A DNA stretch of 64,000 nt from Nelumbo lutea. Lineage: Eukaryota; Streptophyta; Magnoliopsida; Proteales; Nelumbonaceae. The first letter of the stretch is position 1. Each line of letters starts with the position of its first letter. Position numbers and translations under genes: made by a program. Below the pieces are notes generated by a model, which saw only the letters and a program-made list of their open reading frames with translations, was not told where the DNA came from and did not search any database. The stretch lies in contig JAKGHH010000005.1 in assembly GCA_022828595.1 (NCBI GenBank), positions 61,251,655-61,315,654 of the forward strand, written 5' to 3'. Below are positions 20,336 through 32,544 of this stretch, one piece after another.

Positions 20336-22964
20336 TTATATGTATCTGATGGCCAAAAGGAGAAGAGGAGTTTTCTTTTTTACTGTAATACCAGGTAGTT
20401 CGTCCATGTGGATATCTTCATTCTTCATCCCGTCAGGAAGTTCCCAGTTGAATGAATACAGAAGATTTGCAAGGATAAGCTCCACAGTAGCAACTCCGAG
20501 ATGCATCCCCGGGCATATCCTTCGACCTGATCCAAACGGTATAAATTCAAAATATTGACCCTTGAAATCAACAGACCCGTCCATGAACCTTTCTGGTATA
20601 AACTCTTCTGGGTTCTTCCATATTTCGGGATCCATCCCAATTGCCCAATCATTCACAAAAACCTGAGTTTTGGGATAAATATCGTACCCATCAATTTTAC
20701 AGTGGTTTATTGTTTCACGTGAAAGCAGCAAAGGGGACGGAGGATGAAGTCTCAATGTCTCTTTCACCACACACTTGAGGTAATGAAGTTGGTTGACATC
20801 ATCTTCATCTATGTGCCCTTTATTTCCAATAAGACTTCTGAGTTCATCCTGTACTTTCTTCATCGCTATCGGCTTCTTAGCTAGCTCCGACATTGCCCAA
20901 ACCACGGTTGCAGCGCTTGTGTCTGTTCCAGCTATAAAAATATTCTGTTGCACGTTCGAGACCAATAAGTCATGTTATATTTGGTAATATAAATTAAAAT
21001 AAAATGCATATTTATATTTAATAATTTTAACTAAAATTTTAAAAAATAATATTTAAAAATAGTATTTTATAAACTAATAGAATAAATAATGTATCAAATC
21101 TACATTTATATAAAACAGATGATTTTTTATATCAAGAAATTTATACAAATAGAATTTTAATAATACAATAATTATTTTAATACTTAAAATTTATAAATTT
21201 GTACGTGATATAAATCTTAAAATTTTTATATACTTTTATTAGTTATTAACTAATATTTTAATTTACATTAATAAGTAATAACAACATATTTATTATTTAC
21301 AAAAAAAAATAAAAATATTATATACAAAATATTGAAGAATATAATATTAAACTGAATCTATCAAATCAACTAATCTACATTTATTTCAAAAAATGATTTT
21401 TTATTTCATGAAATTTATATAAATAAAAATATTAATAATGGAACAATTATTTTGGTAATTAAAAACTATGAATTTGTATATGATATGCATCTTAGAAAAT
21501 TTAACAAATTTGATATACTTTAAGTTAAGATTATAATTTTATAAATTATTAATTGATATTTTAATTTGTATTTAAAAATTTAATATTTAGTTGATTTTTT
21601 CTTAATATTAAAAAATTAAAATAGTATAATAAAAAATAATTGATATAATAATTAAAATATAATAAGTGCATATGTTTAGTGTCTTAGACTCTTGATTGGT
21701 GCTATAAATAAAATTATGTATCCCAGTTCATTAATCGTAATATATTTCTTCATATATATCCTTAATATTTATATTTTTATTTATTTATATACTATTTTGT
21801 GATCATTTTGATCTTAAATTTAGTGCTATTAATATATTTATGAAAATCCGTATGTATTTTCCCAACGTATTCATGCGTTTTTAAAACTTATTCGTATCAG
21901 TATCTATATTCGATTATCCAATACAATACCCTATACCAATACTTTAATATTTAGTAATCTTTGGTTGTGGGGAAAAAAAAGATGCATTTTTTCTCAAACT
22001 ACAAGGGGGCATAATAGGAGAAAGTAGTCGTATAATACAATTACCATGAACAGTGCCTTGATGTGTTCCATTTTGAGATGAAGCGAGCTTGAGTGATCCT
22101 TATGCATTCGAAGCAAGACATCAGCGATGTCTTCTTCCTGAGGTTTCGGCCTCTTAGGATCAAGGTGCTCCTCGATGACTTGGCTGTAAAACAAATCCAA
22201 GCCTTGGAAGTTCCTCTCGATTCTACGAGATAGTCCGCTCAGAATATCAAACACCCACCCTAGAGATGGAAAGTAATCAGCGAAAGCAAAGCTAACGAAC
22301 AAGGCCTGAGCTTCCTTGAGGAGTTGAGAAAAAGAACACTTATAGCAACTTCCATGCTGGAATGTCTTGCCGAAAGCAATCCGACAGATGATGTTATTTG
22401 AAAGAGCAAGTGCGACATCTGTCAAATTGACAGGAGTACTGGAGGAAGCGGCTAACTGGCTGGAAATCGACTTGATCAATTGAAAAATCTCATCCTCTCT
22501 TATGCACCGAAAGGATTGCACTCTCTTGGTGTTAAACAGCTCAGTAATGCATATCTTCCTCAATTCCCTCCAGCATTCACCATAGGGCGCGAAAGCAACG
22601 TCATGGCCTCCATAAGACAGTTTTTGCTGGCAAACAAAGGATGGTCTACTGGCGAATTCGAGATCATGAGTTTTCATGACCTCCCTTGCTATTCTTGCTG
22701 AGGAAATCACCACTGTTGGTTTGGAACCAAGTTGCAGAGACATAAGCGGACCATATCTCATAGAAAGCTGGTGCAGCCTTCGATGATTAAGGGACGAAGT
22801 AGTTGAAAATTGGTGTAAGTTCCCAATAAAAGGAAGTTTAGGAGGACCTGGTGGAAGATTTTATTGTTTCTTGGCTTTTCATAACCCTTTTTGATGTTCT
22901 TCAGTGAAAGGAACACAAGAAATAAGAGAGGAAGAGCTAAGAGAAAAGGAAGAAACATGGACAT
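20336..22964 (-). CDS. Cytochrome P450, CYP71-like, two exons, with one N-terminal frameshift
   Basis: P450s of the CYP71 family are ER-anchored haem monooxygenases of specialised metabolism; the substrate cannot be read here. Exon 1 spans 22964-22045 and exon 2 spans 20944-20336, separated by a 1.1-kb AT-rich phase-0 intron just before the I-helix, the usual place for this family. Exon 2 holds AGTDTSAA (oxygen-binding), KETLRLHPPSP (ExxR), PERF and FGSGRRICPG (haem cysteine). Exon 1 begins MSMFLPFLLALPLLFLVFLS, a membrane anchor, then reaches the proline-rich hinge. There the frame changes near 22857-22864: the hinge LPPGPPKLPFIGN is in another frame from the anchor. Everything downstream, about 475 residues, is open. 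Expected length is about 509 aa, normal for the family. It is either a young pseudogene or one base lost in sequencing. Confidence 0.85.
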
Positions 22965-23105
22965 ACCTCTGGGAGTATGAGTTGAGTTGCTAAAAATTAC
23001 AAGCTTTGCACTTATCTGCTGCAGTTGAGCGAAAGGAACAAGGAGAGGAATAGATAAAAGAAAAGTAAGAAACATGGACTTGGTTTGGTCTGAGATTGAC
23101 AGCAT
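22895..23105 (-). repeat. Duplicated P450 start region
   Basis: Upstream of the P450 start the minus strand encodes a second, similar anchor, MFLTFLLSIPLLVPFAQ (ORF from 23105), in frame with MSMFLPFLLALPLLFLVF. The DNA words GAAAGGAACA, AGAGGAA and AGAAACATGGAC recur about 110 bp apart. A local tandem duplication of the N-terminal codons is the simplest reading; which ATG is used is open. Confidence 0.5.
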
Positions 23106-23429
23106 GAATTTTTTTTTGTTGCCAAGAATTATATGTGGTCTGTGGGACTACCGTCTGGAGTAGATGATAAGGTCGCTTGAAATTGACAATTATTTGTTGC
23201 ACTCTCTACCTTGCCCGTTATAACTAAATAACTAATCATCTATGTTTTTTTCCTTCATTTGAACAAAATATGTAAGCTTTTTCCTTACTAATTTGGCTTT
23301 CGTTCCATCATTCCATCTATGTATATAATAGAAAGATGAAAGAGGGGAGGTGCAGGGTCTCCTCTCATCATAGAACCCATATCTAATTCCTCTCCTCCTT
23401 TTGTCATAAATATGCATATTTATTTTAGA

Positions 23430-23953
23430 GAAAATTCTCGATTAGTACTCTATACTTTGGGTTTAGTGTTACTTTGGTCCCGAACTTTAAAATACAATTT
23501 AGTACTCAAACTTTCAAAACGTGACAATCTAGTACCTACTGTTAACTAGCTGTTAATTAGACGCTAAGTCACAATTTAAAAAGATACAAATGTCCTTTGA
23601 GTGTCATCTAATTTTCTTTATCAACTATCCAAACATTAACAGAAAAATTAGTAATTCCAAATCCTTGCCTTTTATATTCAAGAAAGTTGGGTCACCAAAA
23701 TGCCCACTCAAACATTAATTGAGACTGCTAATTTTTTGTCAACGTTTAGATGGTTGATAAAGAAAATTAAATGACACTTGAAGGGCATTTGTGTTCTTTT
23801 CAAATGTCACATAACGGCAGGTTAACTACTGATTAATGGTAGGTACTGGATTGTCACACTTTGAAATTTCGGTACAGAATTGTCGTATTTTAAAGTTTGG
23901 GGACCAAATTGACAATAGGCACAAAGTATAGGGTACTAATCATAAATTTTCCC
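23430..23953. mobile_element. Mutator-type long-TIR MITE
   Basis: Long inverted arms (about 200 bp) begin GAAAATTCTCGATTAGTACT on the left and, inverted, GGGAAAATTTATGATTAGTA on the right. They continue in parallel through ATACTTTG, CCAAACTTTAAAATAC and GTACCTAC. The flanks TATTTTAGA (23421-23429) and TATTTTTGA (23954-23962) match at 8 of 9 positions, fitting a 9-bp Mutator TSD. The ends resemble those of the large TIR pair at 40821 and 52323. Confidence 0.68.
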
Positions 23954-24191
23954 TATTTTTGAATTTTTTAATTTTTTAATCCATGTCATTTTTTGAAACT
24001 ACCAATTAGAAACTATACTTTCCCCTAAAAAAGTATTTCTAAAATCTCTTTCTCTCTCTCCCACATGTTCTAATAACCTAAATAATCTAATATCCTAAAT
24101 TTCTCCTAAACAATCTCCCCCATTATCCCCAACTTTCTCCTAAATTATCTTTTAATTCCTATTTTATCCTATCCCCCACTTTTTATCTGCA

Positions 24192-26107
24192 TCTGTATAA
24201 AGAAAGTTTGAATTAAAAAATGTAAGAATTATTTAAATATTCTATAAAAATTATATAAAAACTTTTAAATATTTATTCAAAAGACAAAAAATAATTATAA
24301 TCGCTTTAATAATATTCATATTATTAATAATTATATATTTTTACAAAATCCATCACGAAATTATGTACAAACAATATAAATTATGATTTTTTGGATTATT
24401 CAATCCAAATGTTATTCAAATAAGAAAAATCTAATATTAAAAGTGAAATATCATTTAAATATTTCAATAACTAAATATCTTAAATAACAAAATGTTAAAA
24501 TTGATGTTTTAAATCAATTAATAATATATTTTAAATATTTACTGAATAACTTTCAACTATAATACATATATTAATATTTTAAATATTTAGTTAAATAACT
24601 AAATATTTTAAATAATGAAATATTTAACATAACAAGATTTTGAATAGTTAAAATAACAAAATTGATAGTAATATAATTTTATGGATTATTAAATTCAACT
24701 AGTAATTAATATTTTAAAATTTAAACAATGATATTATTCCAATAAGTAAATAATATTGTAAATAACTAATTTCATTTATACCAATTAATAATTCTAGAAA
24801 ATAATTTTCAAAAAAAAATAATGTTTATTAATATATACTAAAATTAATATTTATTATATTTTAGTAATTATTTATTGTTTTCCGTGATAAATATCTTTTC
24901 AATAATTATGTATAAATCTATTTTTGTTTTGTTATTTAATAAAAAATTTTCAATAATTATTGGATTTTAAACTACTGTTATTTAGCTTTTTAAATTTCAT
25001 TTATTGTGTATCTTTGTTATAAATTTTTAATAATTATTGGAGATTAAACTATTGTTCATAGGTTTGTTCAGTTTAGTTGTAAGTTGTTTGGCCAACCAAA
25101 TCGACGTGGTCAGGTTGGGGAATTGGTCACTCAGGTTATATCAGTTTGGGTTAATTTTTTGTTTGGTTGGTCAGTTCAAAAGATTTAAACTTAAAATAAT
25201 TAAATTTAAAAATTAATTTTAAATTTAAAAAGAAAACTACAATATTATTAAAAAAATAAATTTAGAAATTAAATTTATGATATAAAATATTTTAGCCTAG
25301 AAAATATTGGAATTTTCTCACTTTCCTGTATTACAAAAATATATTAAAATATAAAATATTAATAAACATTTATGGCCTGGTAATTCGATTTTAGTCTGCT
25401 TACAAATGGCTAAAGCGAAATTAATCCAACCCATTCGGGTTAGGAAATTGTTGAACCAAAGCCTATTGGACGAGGATCCTCTCTCCCCATCCCTATTTCC
25501 ACGGGGATCCCCACTCCATGTGATTCTTTATAATATCAATAATTATGTTTTTGTTTTTATTTTATTTAAAAAATAAAAATAAAATAATTAAATCTACAAT
25601 CTTATTAAAAAATATTCAAACATATTCAACCATATTTTTTAAAATATTAACATATAGACGTATGTATACATAAATAAATATATAAACATATGTGTATATA
25701 CATATATTAGCGGGAATCCCATGGGATGGGGATTGGGGTCCCTACAGGGCAGGGAGTACGCTCTCCTTGGCCCTATATCGTCCCCGTCAACGAGGATAAG
25801 AATTTCCTCATCTCCATCCCCGCATGGGGAAAATCATCCCCATCCCCGCCCCGAATCCCTGCCCCATTTAGGGCGGATCCCCACAGGAATTAGGGAAATG
25901 GGGAAAATCGCCATCCCTAAGTTTGATAAACAACCCTATCTAAAATTAATTATTGTTATTTTTGTATTATAAAAAAAATTATTAAAAATAGTATATAAAA
26001 TATAAATAATTATTAATTATTATATAAAACAATTGTATACTCTTACATGTTTCTATTATTTACCTTTAACTTAACGAAAATCCCATGCATCGCACGGGTC
26101 ACTGCTA
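24192..26107 (+). mobile_element. Helitron-like element (3' end clear, 5' end tentative)
   Basis: The right end has the Helitron signature: a short hairpin CCCATGCATCGCACGGG (one mismatch in a 7-bp stem), six bases, then CTAG at 26104-26107 followed by T. Plant Helitrons commonly end this way. The left end is a guess at A/TCTGTATAAAGAAAG (24191-24192). The interior is extremely AT-rich, with no Rep/helicase, so it would be non-autonomous. A hAT-type fragment sits inside. Confidence 0.45.
25455..25919. mobile_element. hAT-1-related fragment with one TIR
   Basis: The right end GGGGAAAATCGCCATCCCTA is the inverse of a hAT terminus TAGGGATGGCGATTTTCCCC, close to the left end of hAT-1 at 41388. 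The subterminal region is rich in CCCCATCCCCG words, as in hAT-1. The left terminus and TSD were not found. No transposase is present. Confidence 0.5.
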
Positions 26108-26196
26108 GTTGTCTATATAACAAGTCAAAATTAAATCCCTCATGGATCTTCATTGCCTCTCATAAAATCTATATTTACTCTCTAATAAGATAATTT

Positions 26197-26201
<5 letters not shown>

Positions 26202-26254
<53 letters not shown>
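26202..26254. repeat. (CT)n(CA)n compound microsatellite
   Basis: A clean CT run passes directly into a CA run just before hAT-2. Confidence 0.85.
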
Positions 26255-26947
26255 ACTTAATAGCTAATGTCTACTAAGGACCCAAACTAATTAATGCTAA
26301 AATCCAAATTTGCCCACCCAATACATGAGGTAATTGAAATTGTTCCCAAGTGGCAAGGGGATTTGATCCCAAGTCTAGAGGTGTAAATTGGGCCAGGCCA
26401 CCCACTGCCCGACACGATTTTGGATAGGCCTAGCCCAACATGACACGACGACTAACAGGCCATTCCAAGCCCCACACGGAGGTCCGTGCCGTGCTGGTCC
26501 AGGGGTTCGAGGCCCATGGGTCGGTACCGCACAGAACGACAGCACGTGCCGTGCTGCCTATGCCACAACACAGCTTGCCAGGCCCGTAACAGACCGTACT
26601 CAACCCACTCGGGAATATAACCGTTGGGCCTAGTTTCAGCTTTTGGGGGGGTTTATAGAAATACCCCCCAACAACTATAAACAACCATATTAAGGGGGGT
26701 ATTTCTATATTTTGCTTATGGGGGGTTGAAGAAATGACATAAATGCCCCCTCAATAGCTATATAACAACTAGTTTAGGGGGGCATTTCAAGTAAAGTTAT
26801 AAGTAATTTCACAATGACCAAAATACCCCTCCCAACAACTAAATAATAGATATTTTTTTGGGTATTTTGGGCAATTGAATTATGTTCAATTCCTGTAAAT
26901 AGCCCTATCCTCCACCATTCTCATCACACCAATTCAACAATTCTCTT

Positions 26948-26950
<3 letters not shown>

Positions 26951-26989
<39 letters not shown>
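26951..26989. repeat. (TC)n microsatellite in hAT-2
   Basis: A 39-bp TC run in the leader of the hAT-2 transposase region. Confidence 0.85.
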
Positions 26990-26991
<2 letters not shown>

Positions 26992-27252
26992 CATATACAT
27001 TCTCAATTATCTACAATATGAGAAATTTTGATTAGCTGATTGTTTGATTCTGCATTCTCCAATTCTCAAGTCTCAACTTTATCGAAGTTTCGACTTTCAA
27101 CAATAAGGCTTGCTCAATTAGCTCAAGTATCTCAATTCAGGAGGCTTAGATGTTGAAAGGCTTCAACCATTGAAATCAAGTTGGGGTTTTGAATCGGTAA
27201 TCCGGGTAAGTCAAATTAGATTAATTTTTATCTTTTTAGAATTAAAAAAAAT

Positions 27253-29257
27253 ATGGCTGGCCCTTCTCAAAACCAATTCCCCAACATGTTCACCATGGAT
27301 GACATTCAATCGCATCATGATAGTATTAGCGTTAACACTGATGCATTCAATGTCGATGGAAGTGGAACTCTCACCTCCAATAGTAGTAGTACTATGGGAA
27401 AAGGAGGGCTTCTAAACTGAGTAGCCCGGTTTGTAAATTTTTCAAAATAGAGGATATTGAGGGAAAGGGGAAAAGGGCCGTTTGCCAAAAATGTAAGAAA
27501 GACTTTAGATATTGTAGCAAGGGTGGTACAGGTCATTTGAGCAGACATCTGCTCACACATGAGCGAGAGGAAGATGAAATGAGAGAAGCAACCCAAACAC
27601 AAATTGGGAGGGGATTAGTTTTGGTACTTCTAGATATTCACAAGAAAAAATGAGACTAGAACTTGCTAAGTATATTGTACATGTAGAACAACCATTTATG
27701 TTAGCTAAAGATCCAAAGCTAAAAAAATGGTTGCGTAGTTCTGTAAACCGACAATATAAAAAAGTTTTTTAGGAATACTATAAGAAATGATGCTTTAATT
27801 TTTTTTATTCATATAAGGAAAATTTAATTTCTTTGTTAGCAAATCTTAATTCTAAAGTTGCAATTACTTCAGATGTTTGGACATCCAAATTTAATATTAC
27901 TTATATTTGTGTTATCGGCCATTTCATTGATAAAAATTGGCTTTTGAATAAAAGAATTTTAAGTTTTACTAGGCTTGAATGGCTATATAGTGGCCCAACT
28001 ATTGCTGCAAGTATTTTAAATACTTTGCATGCTTATGGCTATTAGTTTTGATAATGCTAGCAATAATGATTATGCAATAAATATTTTAAAATCTTAATTA
28101 AAACCATGCTTAAATGGTAAATTATTTCATATTAGTTGTGCATGTCACATTTTAAATTTATGTATTCAAGATGCCTTGAATATTATTTCAAAAATTAAAA
28201 ATTGTATTATATATATAAAAAGTTCGGGGGCAAGAAAACAAGAATTTAAATATTTATGCCAAAATTATGGTTTAAAGTATAAACATTTTATATTATATGT
28301 AAAGCATAGGTGGAATTCTACCTATGCTATGTTAGAAAGTTGTATATCTCATAAACAAATTCTTTCTGATTTTTATAATTTAAAAATGCCTAATGATATG
28401 ATATTTAAGGAAGACTGCAAAATGGCATTCTATATAAGAGATTTTTTAAAACATTTTTATGATGCAACAAATGAATTATTTGGAATTTATTATCCAACTA
28501 GTTGTAATTTACTGTATCAATTAATGGTAATTAGTGATTGTTTTGCCAAATATATAAATAATCCACAATTTCAATGTATTATTGAAATTATGAAAAATAA
28601 ATTTAAAAAATATTGGAAGAACATTTCTCCCCTTTATTGTTTAGCTACAACATTAGACCCTAGGATTAGGAAAGATGGTTTAGATATTTTACTTGAAACA
28701 TATTATGAAAATATGAATATTGATATAGGAAATAAAAAAGAAGAAATTAATAATTTATTATTTGAAATGTACAGTTTGTATGAATCTGAAGTTGTTGTTC
28801 ATCTTCTTCTTCTTCTCTTTCTGACTTTGAACCCAGTAATAGAAGAGAAAAGTTTTTTTATTTAATAAGTAGAAGGCATAAATTTACTAGTTTTACAACA
28901 AGTTCATTTACTAAACTTAATTTTTATTTACAAGCAATTTTTTCTAATTTAGATGAAATATCAAATAATTTTGATATTTTAGCGTGGTGGGATGAACACT
29001 AGAAAAATTATCCGGTTCTTGCCGCCATGGCACATGATCTACTAACCCCTCCGGTGTCTACAGTTCCATGAGAGTCTTGTTTTAGTACAGGTACCAGGGT
29101 GTTGAATGACAAAAGAAGTTGCATGAACGATGAGAACATAGAGATGTACATTTGCTTCAACGATTGGCTAGATGCAGAAGTTAGATTACAAGACAATGGA
29201 GGACATGATACAACACCCGATGTTTCACCCGAAGCAGATGATAAAAGTCATGAATGA
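27253..29257 (+). pseudogene. hAT-2 transposase, frame-broken
   Basis: Starts MAGPSQNQFPNMF at 27253. After a frame change near 27399 a BED-type zinc finger is visible: CQKCKKDF, then GHLSRHLLTH. The catalytic RNase H-like part follows in pieces: NSKVAITSDVWTSKF (27845), GHFIDKNWLL, and a 229-codon open stretch (28176-28865) with HRWNSTYAMLESC and SPLYCLATTLDPR. The C-terminal hAT dimerisation region (FDILAWWDEH, YPVLAAMAHDLLTPPVSTVP, FSTGTRVLNDKRS) is interrupted by TAG and TGA codons. It ends at 29257. It cannot encode an active transposase, but all expected domains remain in order. Confidence 0.85.
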
Positions 29258-29972
29258 TGATTCATGAATTTGACTACTTGTAGAATTTTTTATTTTTTCA
29301 AATTTTTATAAAATTTTTAATTTTTATTTAATTTATTTGATATATATTTTTTTATTTTTTAGCAATGTAATTTTGTATTTTCAATTTGTAACAATATTGT
29401 ATTTTTTATATTTTATTAATTTATTCCATTTTTATATTTCATTCATCCAAGTATGCAATGATCCAATCATTGTATTTGTAATTCACTAATTTGCACCATT
29501 CAAATTTAAATGAAATAAAATTCCTATTTTTCTTCCAATTTGTTTTTTCATCATTCTTATTTCAATTTGGTTAAGTATTTTTTTTTTCATTTATGTATTA
29601 AATAACTTAGATTTCTCATTTCTTAATTTTTTTAAATAGTTCATAATTCCCAAAGTTCATAAAAGAGTTAAATATTTTAGTTTTACAATTTTACTTAGAA
29701 AAGAAATCAAAATTTTCAAAAAAATAAAAAAAAAATAGTGCAGCCCGATTCAGCCTAAGCCCAAGGCCCACCCTGTGGCCCAGCCCGGCATGGTCTAAGC
29801 CCATGACATGGCTACAGCCCGGCCCGGCCTAGGCCCACGTGCCGACACAGCATGGCACAGGCCTGCTTGGGCCTGGGCCGTGGGCCGTGCCAGGCCAACC
29901 CCCAAAATTTCCACCTAGGAGTAAGGGCGAGCCGCTCATGGGCATGGCCCACTTTACACCTCTACCCAAGTC

Positions 29973-30288
29973 TCTATATATAAAGGAATAAATTTGAAGC
30001 TCAAAACTAAAAAAAGAAAAGAAAAATATTTTTTCTATTATTTTATATGTGAAGAACTAAAAATATATAAAAATTTTGGTGATTCATTGCTACTTCATTT
30101 TTCCCTTTAAAAAATACATTTTTAAATAGTAGCTCGCACAAATCTCCCATCTCCTCTCATTTTTTGGGTTTAGTTACTAGTTATAAAAAATAAAAAGGAA
30201 AGTCTGATTCACAGCCTCATTGCATTCATCGAATAAAAAAAAGTACAAAACTTTTCAGAAACAAGTAGACATAACCATATTTTCCTCA
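29973..30288. other. AT-rich spacer before the assembly gap
   Basis: No gene or named repeat is seen. The sequence runs into the N block. Confidence 0.35.
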
Positions 30289-30388
30289 NNNNNNNNNNNN
30301 NNNNNNNNNNNNNNNNNNNNNNNNNNNNNNNNNNNNNNNNNNNNNNNNNNNNNNNNNNNNNNNNNNNNNNNNNNNNNNNNNNNNNNNN
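30289..30388. other. Assembly gap of exactly 100 N
   Basis: One hundred N bases, the conventional placeholder for a scaffold join of unknown length. Features should not be joined across it, and distances across it are not reliable. Confidence 0.98.
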
Positions 30389-31369
30389 TAAAATCCCCAA
30401 GTTTTTAATATATTAAGCTGAAATGTATAAGAAGAAAAGTTTGAGGATGCAAAAAAATGGAATCTAACAGTAATGCCTAATGATACCATTTTAAATTGGC
30501 TGGAGCAGGAGTAAAGATGGAATAAATCACCTTAGCAATGTATTGTGGAATGTGAAGTACGCACGTTGCATCCATGGAAATCAGATGCAAAGTGGTGTTG
30601 GAGGGTGCGAAAGTGGATATATTCAACAATTCATCAATTTGGGAAAAAAAAATCATCAATTTGGGCAATATGAAACGTTAAAGCGAAATAGAGGAAATGG
30701 ACTTTGCAAGTAGTCCACCACATTATTACATATCAAGAAGAGTTCTGTTTATCCTCAAAGAGCCCCCTGTTATATCTGGTTTACAGTTCTTTTAGCATAC
30801 AGGTTGAACCTCAGAACTTGCAGCCATAGCCGAATTATCCTTCAATTTGGTGGAACAGAGTTGAAATAATATGAACTGAGGTTTTCCCTTAAGGATAAAT
30901 CCCATTCTTCTAGATAATGTGCGTTTAATCACAATCAAACCTAATAGTGTAGCAAGTAAAGAAAAACCATAAATGCTTCAAGACTTAAGATAGTGGGTGT
31001 CAAACAAAATAGGCATATATAATTGCCCTGTATTGACCTTCCTCATCCCCACTTAACTAACATTATTTAATATATAGTAGAATAAAAGATGTTAGTGATC
31101 AGAGTATCTTTAATTTTAGCATCGAATATCCTAGATTTAAAATGGTAGAGTTTCAGTGTCTAACTTTAATTCAAGTATGATAACTGACCATGACAATATA
31201 TTTAAAAAGTCAATTCTCAAAAAAAAAAATAATGCAGAGCAACATGTTATTTATTATTTATTTATTTTTATTTCTTGATCAGCAATAGATCAAAATGGAT
31301 TTTACTAAAATCATCTTAAGGAAAATGAATATAGCAGAAAAAGATGCAACTACGAAAGATGCTCACCAT
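30389..31369. other. Spacer without recognised gene
   Basis: A minus-strand open stretch at 30477-30668 has the readable piece TTLHLISMDATCVLHIPQYI, next to a plausible donor. I do not recognise the family and cannot find partner exons, partly because of the gap. The rest is AT-rich with no clear signal. Confidence 0.3.
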
Positions 31370-32473
31370 TCAGATATCAAAAGTGTGAACATCTTCCCAA
31401 ATCTTTAGAAGCCACTCAAACAGTTTCTGAGGATTATTACCATGAGTCCAGTGATCCAACTTCAAGAATAAATCTTATTCCAAATCTTTCCAGAAGTAAT
31501 ATTAGTTTTTTGGTATCGGCAATGAGAATGTATTAAGATAAAAGAGGAAAAGAACACATAACAGCAGAGGGGGAGGAGGAAAACTGAAAAGACCTCCAAC
31601 CCTGCATATCAAAGAGGCTCAACCATAGATATTACAATAAAACTCTGAACATAAAAATTCCAAAAAAACTTTAGCTTAACAAGAATCCTGTATGAATATA
31701 GCTATCAAACTAACTCAACAAAAGATGAGCTAGTTTAGGAGAGAGAACAATAAAGAGAAACTAAAAAGCTATTTGTGTTCACTTTATTTTTAATATTCCA
31801 TGGCAGATTTGAAACCTCAAATGGGAGGCTAAAACATCAAGAAATAAGAAAATCAATATCCATAAATATCTATTAACTTGAGGTAACTAGAATACCAAGG
31901 TTTAATTGAAGGACCTGCAAGAAAATAGAGTTTGGTTCAAATAACATTCAAATACTGGTTGTAGATTAATGTGGAAAGAAGCATAAAGGTATTGATTTGT
32001 TTCCTCCTCAAAACAAATATTGTGTTTCTTACAAGCCATGGTTTATACAATCAGATAAAGAAGAAATAAAACCACAAAACTCAAAAAAGAATTCCTCTTT
32101 TTAGTTTTCTTCTGTATTCTTTCATTTATTTATTTTGAATGCCAAAGAAATGATAATTTTAAAACAGAAGAAAAAGAAGAGAAAAACATGCAAGAACAGA
32201 AATCGAGCAATAAATTTGAAATGCCTTCAGTTTCCCAAAAAGAAAGAGAAGAAGAGGAGTCTATTGCAGCAAACTGAAAAAAATAAAACTTCAAACTTGA
32301 AAACTACTAACAAGCGAATGATTAAAGTAAATTAAGAAAAATAACAAAAAAACATTGGAAAACCAGGAAATTACGACCTACAAGAAAATTAACAAAAAAC
32401 GCAATGAAAAAACCATTACCTTGTTAACATCACAGAACTCAGTGCTTTCATGGAGCATCCAGAACGCCCTCAT
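31370..32473 (-). CDS. Unrecognised gene candidate (exon fragments)
   Basis: Two exon-like pieces lie on the minus strand. The first, 32473-32420, reads MRAFWMLHESTEFCDVNK and is followed by a good donor (AAG/GTAATG). The last, 31459-31370, reads LDHWTHGNNPQKLFEWLLKI, then WEDVHTFDI and a TGA, after a possible acceptor. A small middle exon near 31914 (TTGCAG/GTCCTTC...) is possible, but I could not join all pieces in one frame. The composition looks coding (many W, H and F in an AT-rich setting). I do not recognise the family. It may be a real small gene, or remnants of one, downstream of the dehydratase on the same strand. Confidence 0.25.
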
Positions 32474-32525
32474 TGTCCTTGCCTCATTTTCTATTCACCA
32501 ACAGGAAGCCTTACCAGAGAAAGAG

Positions 32526-32544
32526 AGAGAGAGAGAGAGAGAGA
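32526..32544. repeat. (GA)n microsatellite
   Basis: Short GA run; a second one lies at about 32995-33012, and an 18-base C run near 32610. Confidence 0.7.

Larger units (their letters stand above)
26376..29964 (+). mobile_element. hAT-2: complete decayed hAT transposon with 8-bp TSD
   Basis: The left end TAGAGGTGTAAATTGGGCCA and the inverted right end TAGAGGTGTAAAGTGGGCCA differ at one of 20 bases. CCCAAGTC flanks both sides (26368-26375 and 29965-29972), a perfect 8-bp hAT TSD. Both subterminal regions are packed with GGCCCG and GGCACGG words. The element is 3589 bp and carries one transposase-derived region on the plus strand. Confidence 0.92.

Noticed and set aside
26388..26684. ORFs of 81 and 84 aa on both strands
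   Set aside because: They fall in the GGCC-rich subterminal repeats of hAT-2.
30209..30489. ORFs across the N block
   Set aside because: They are artificial: N bases were translated as X and the gap length is arbitrary.
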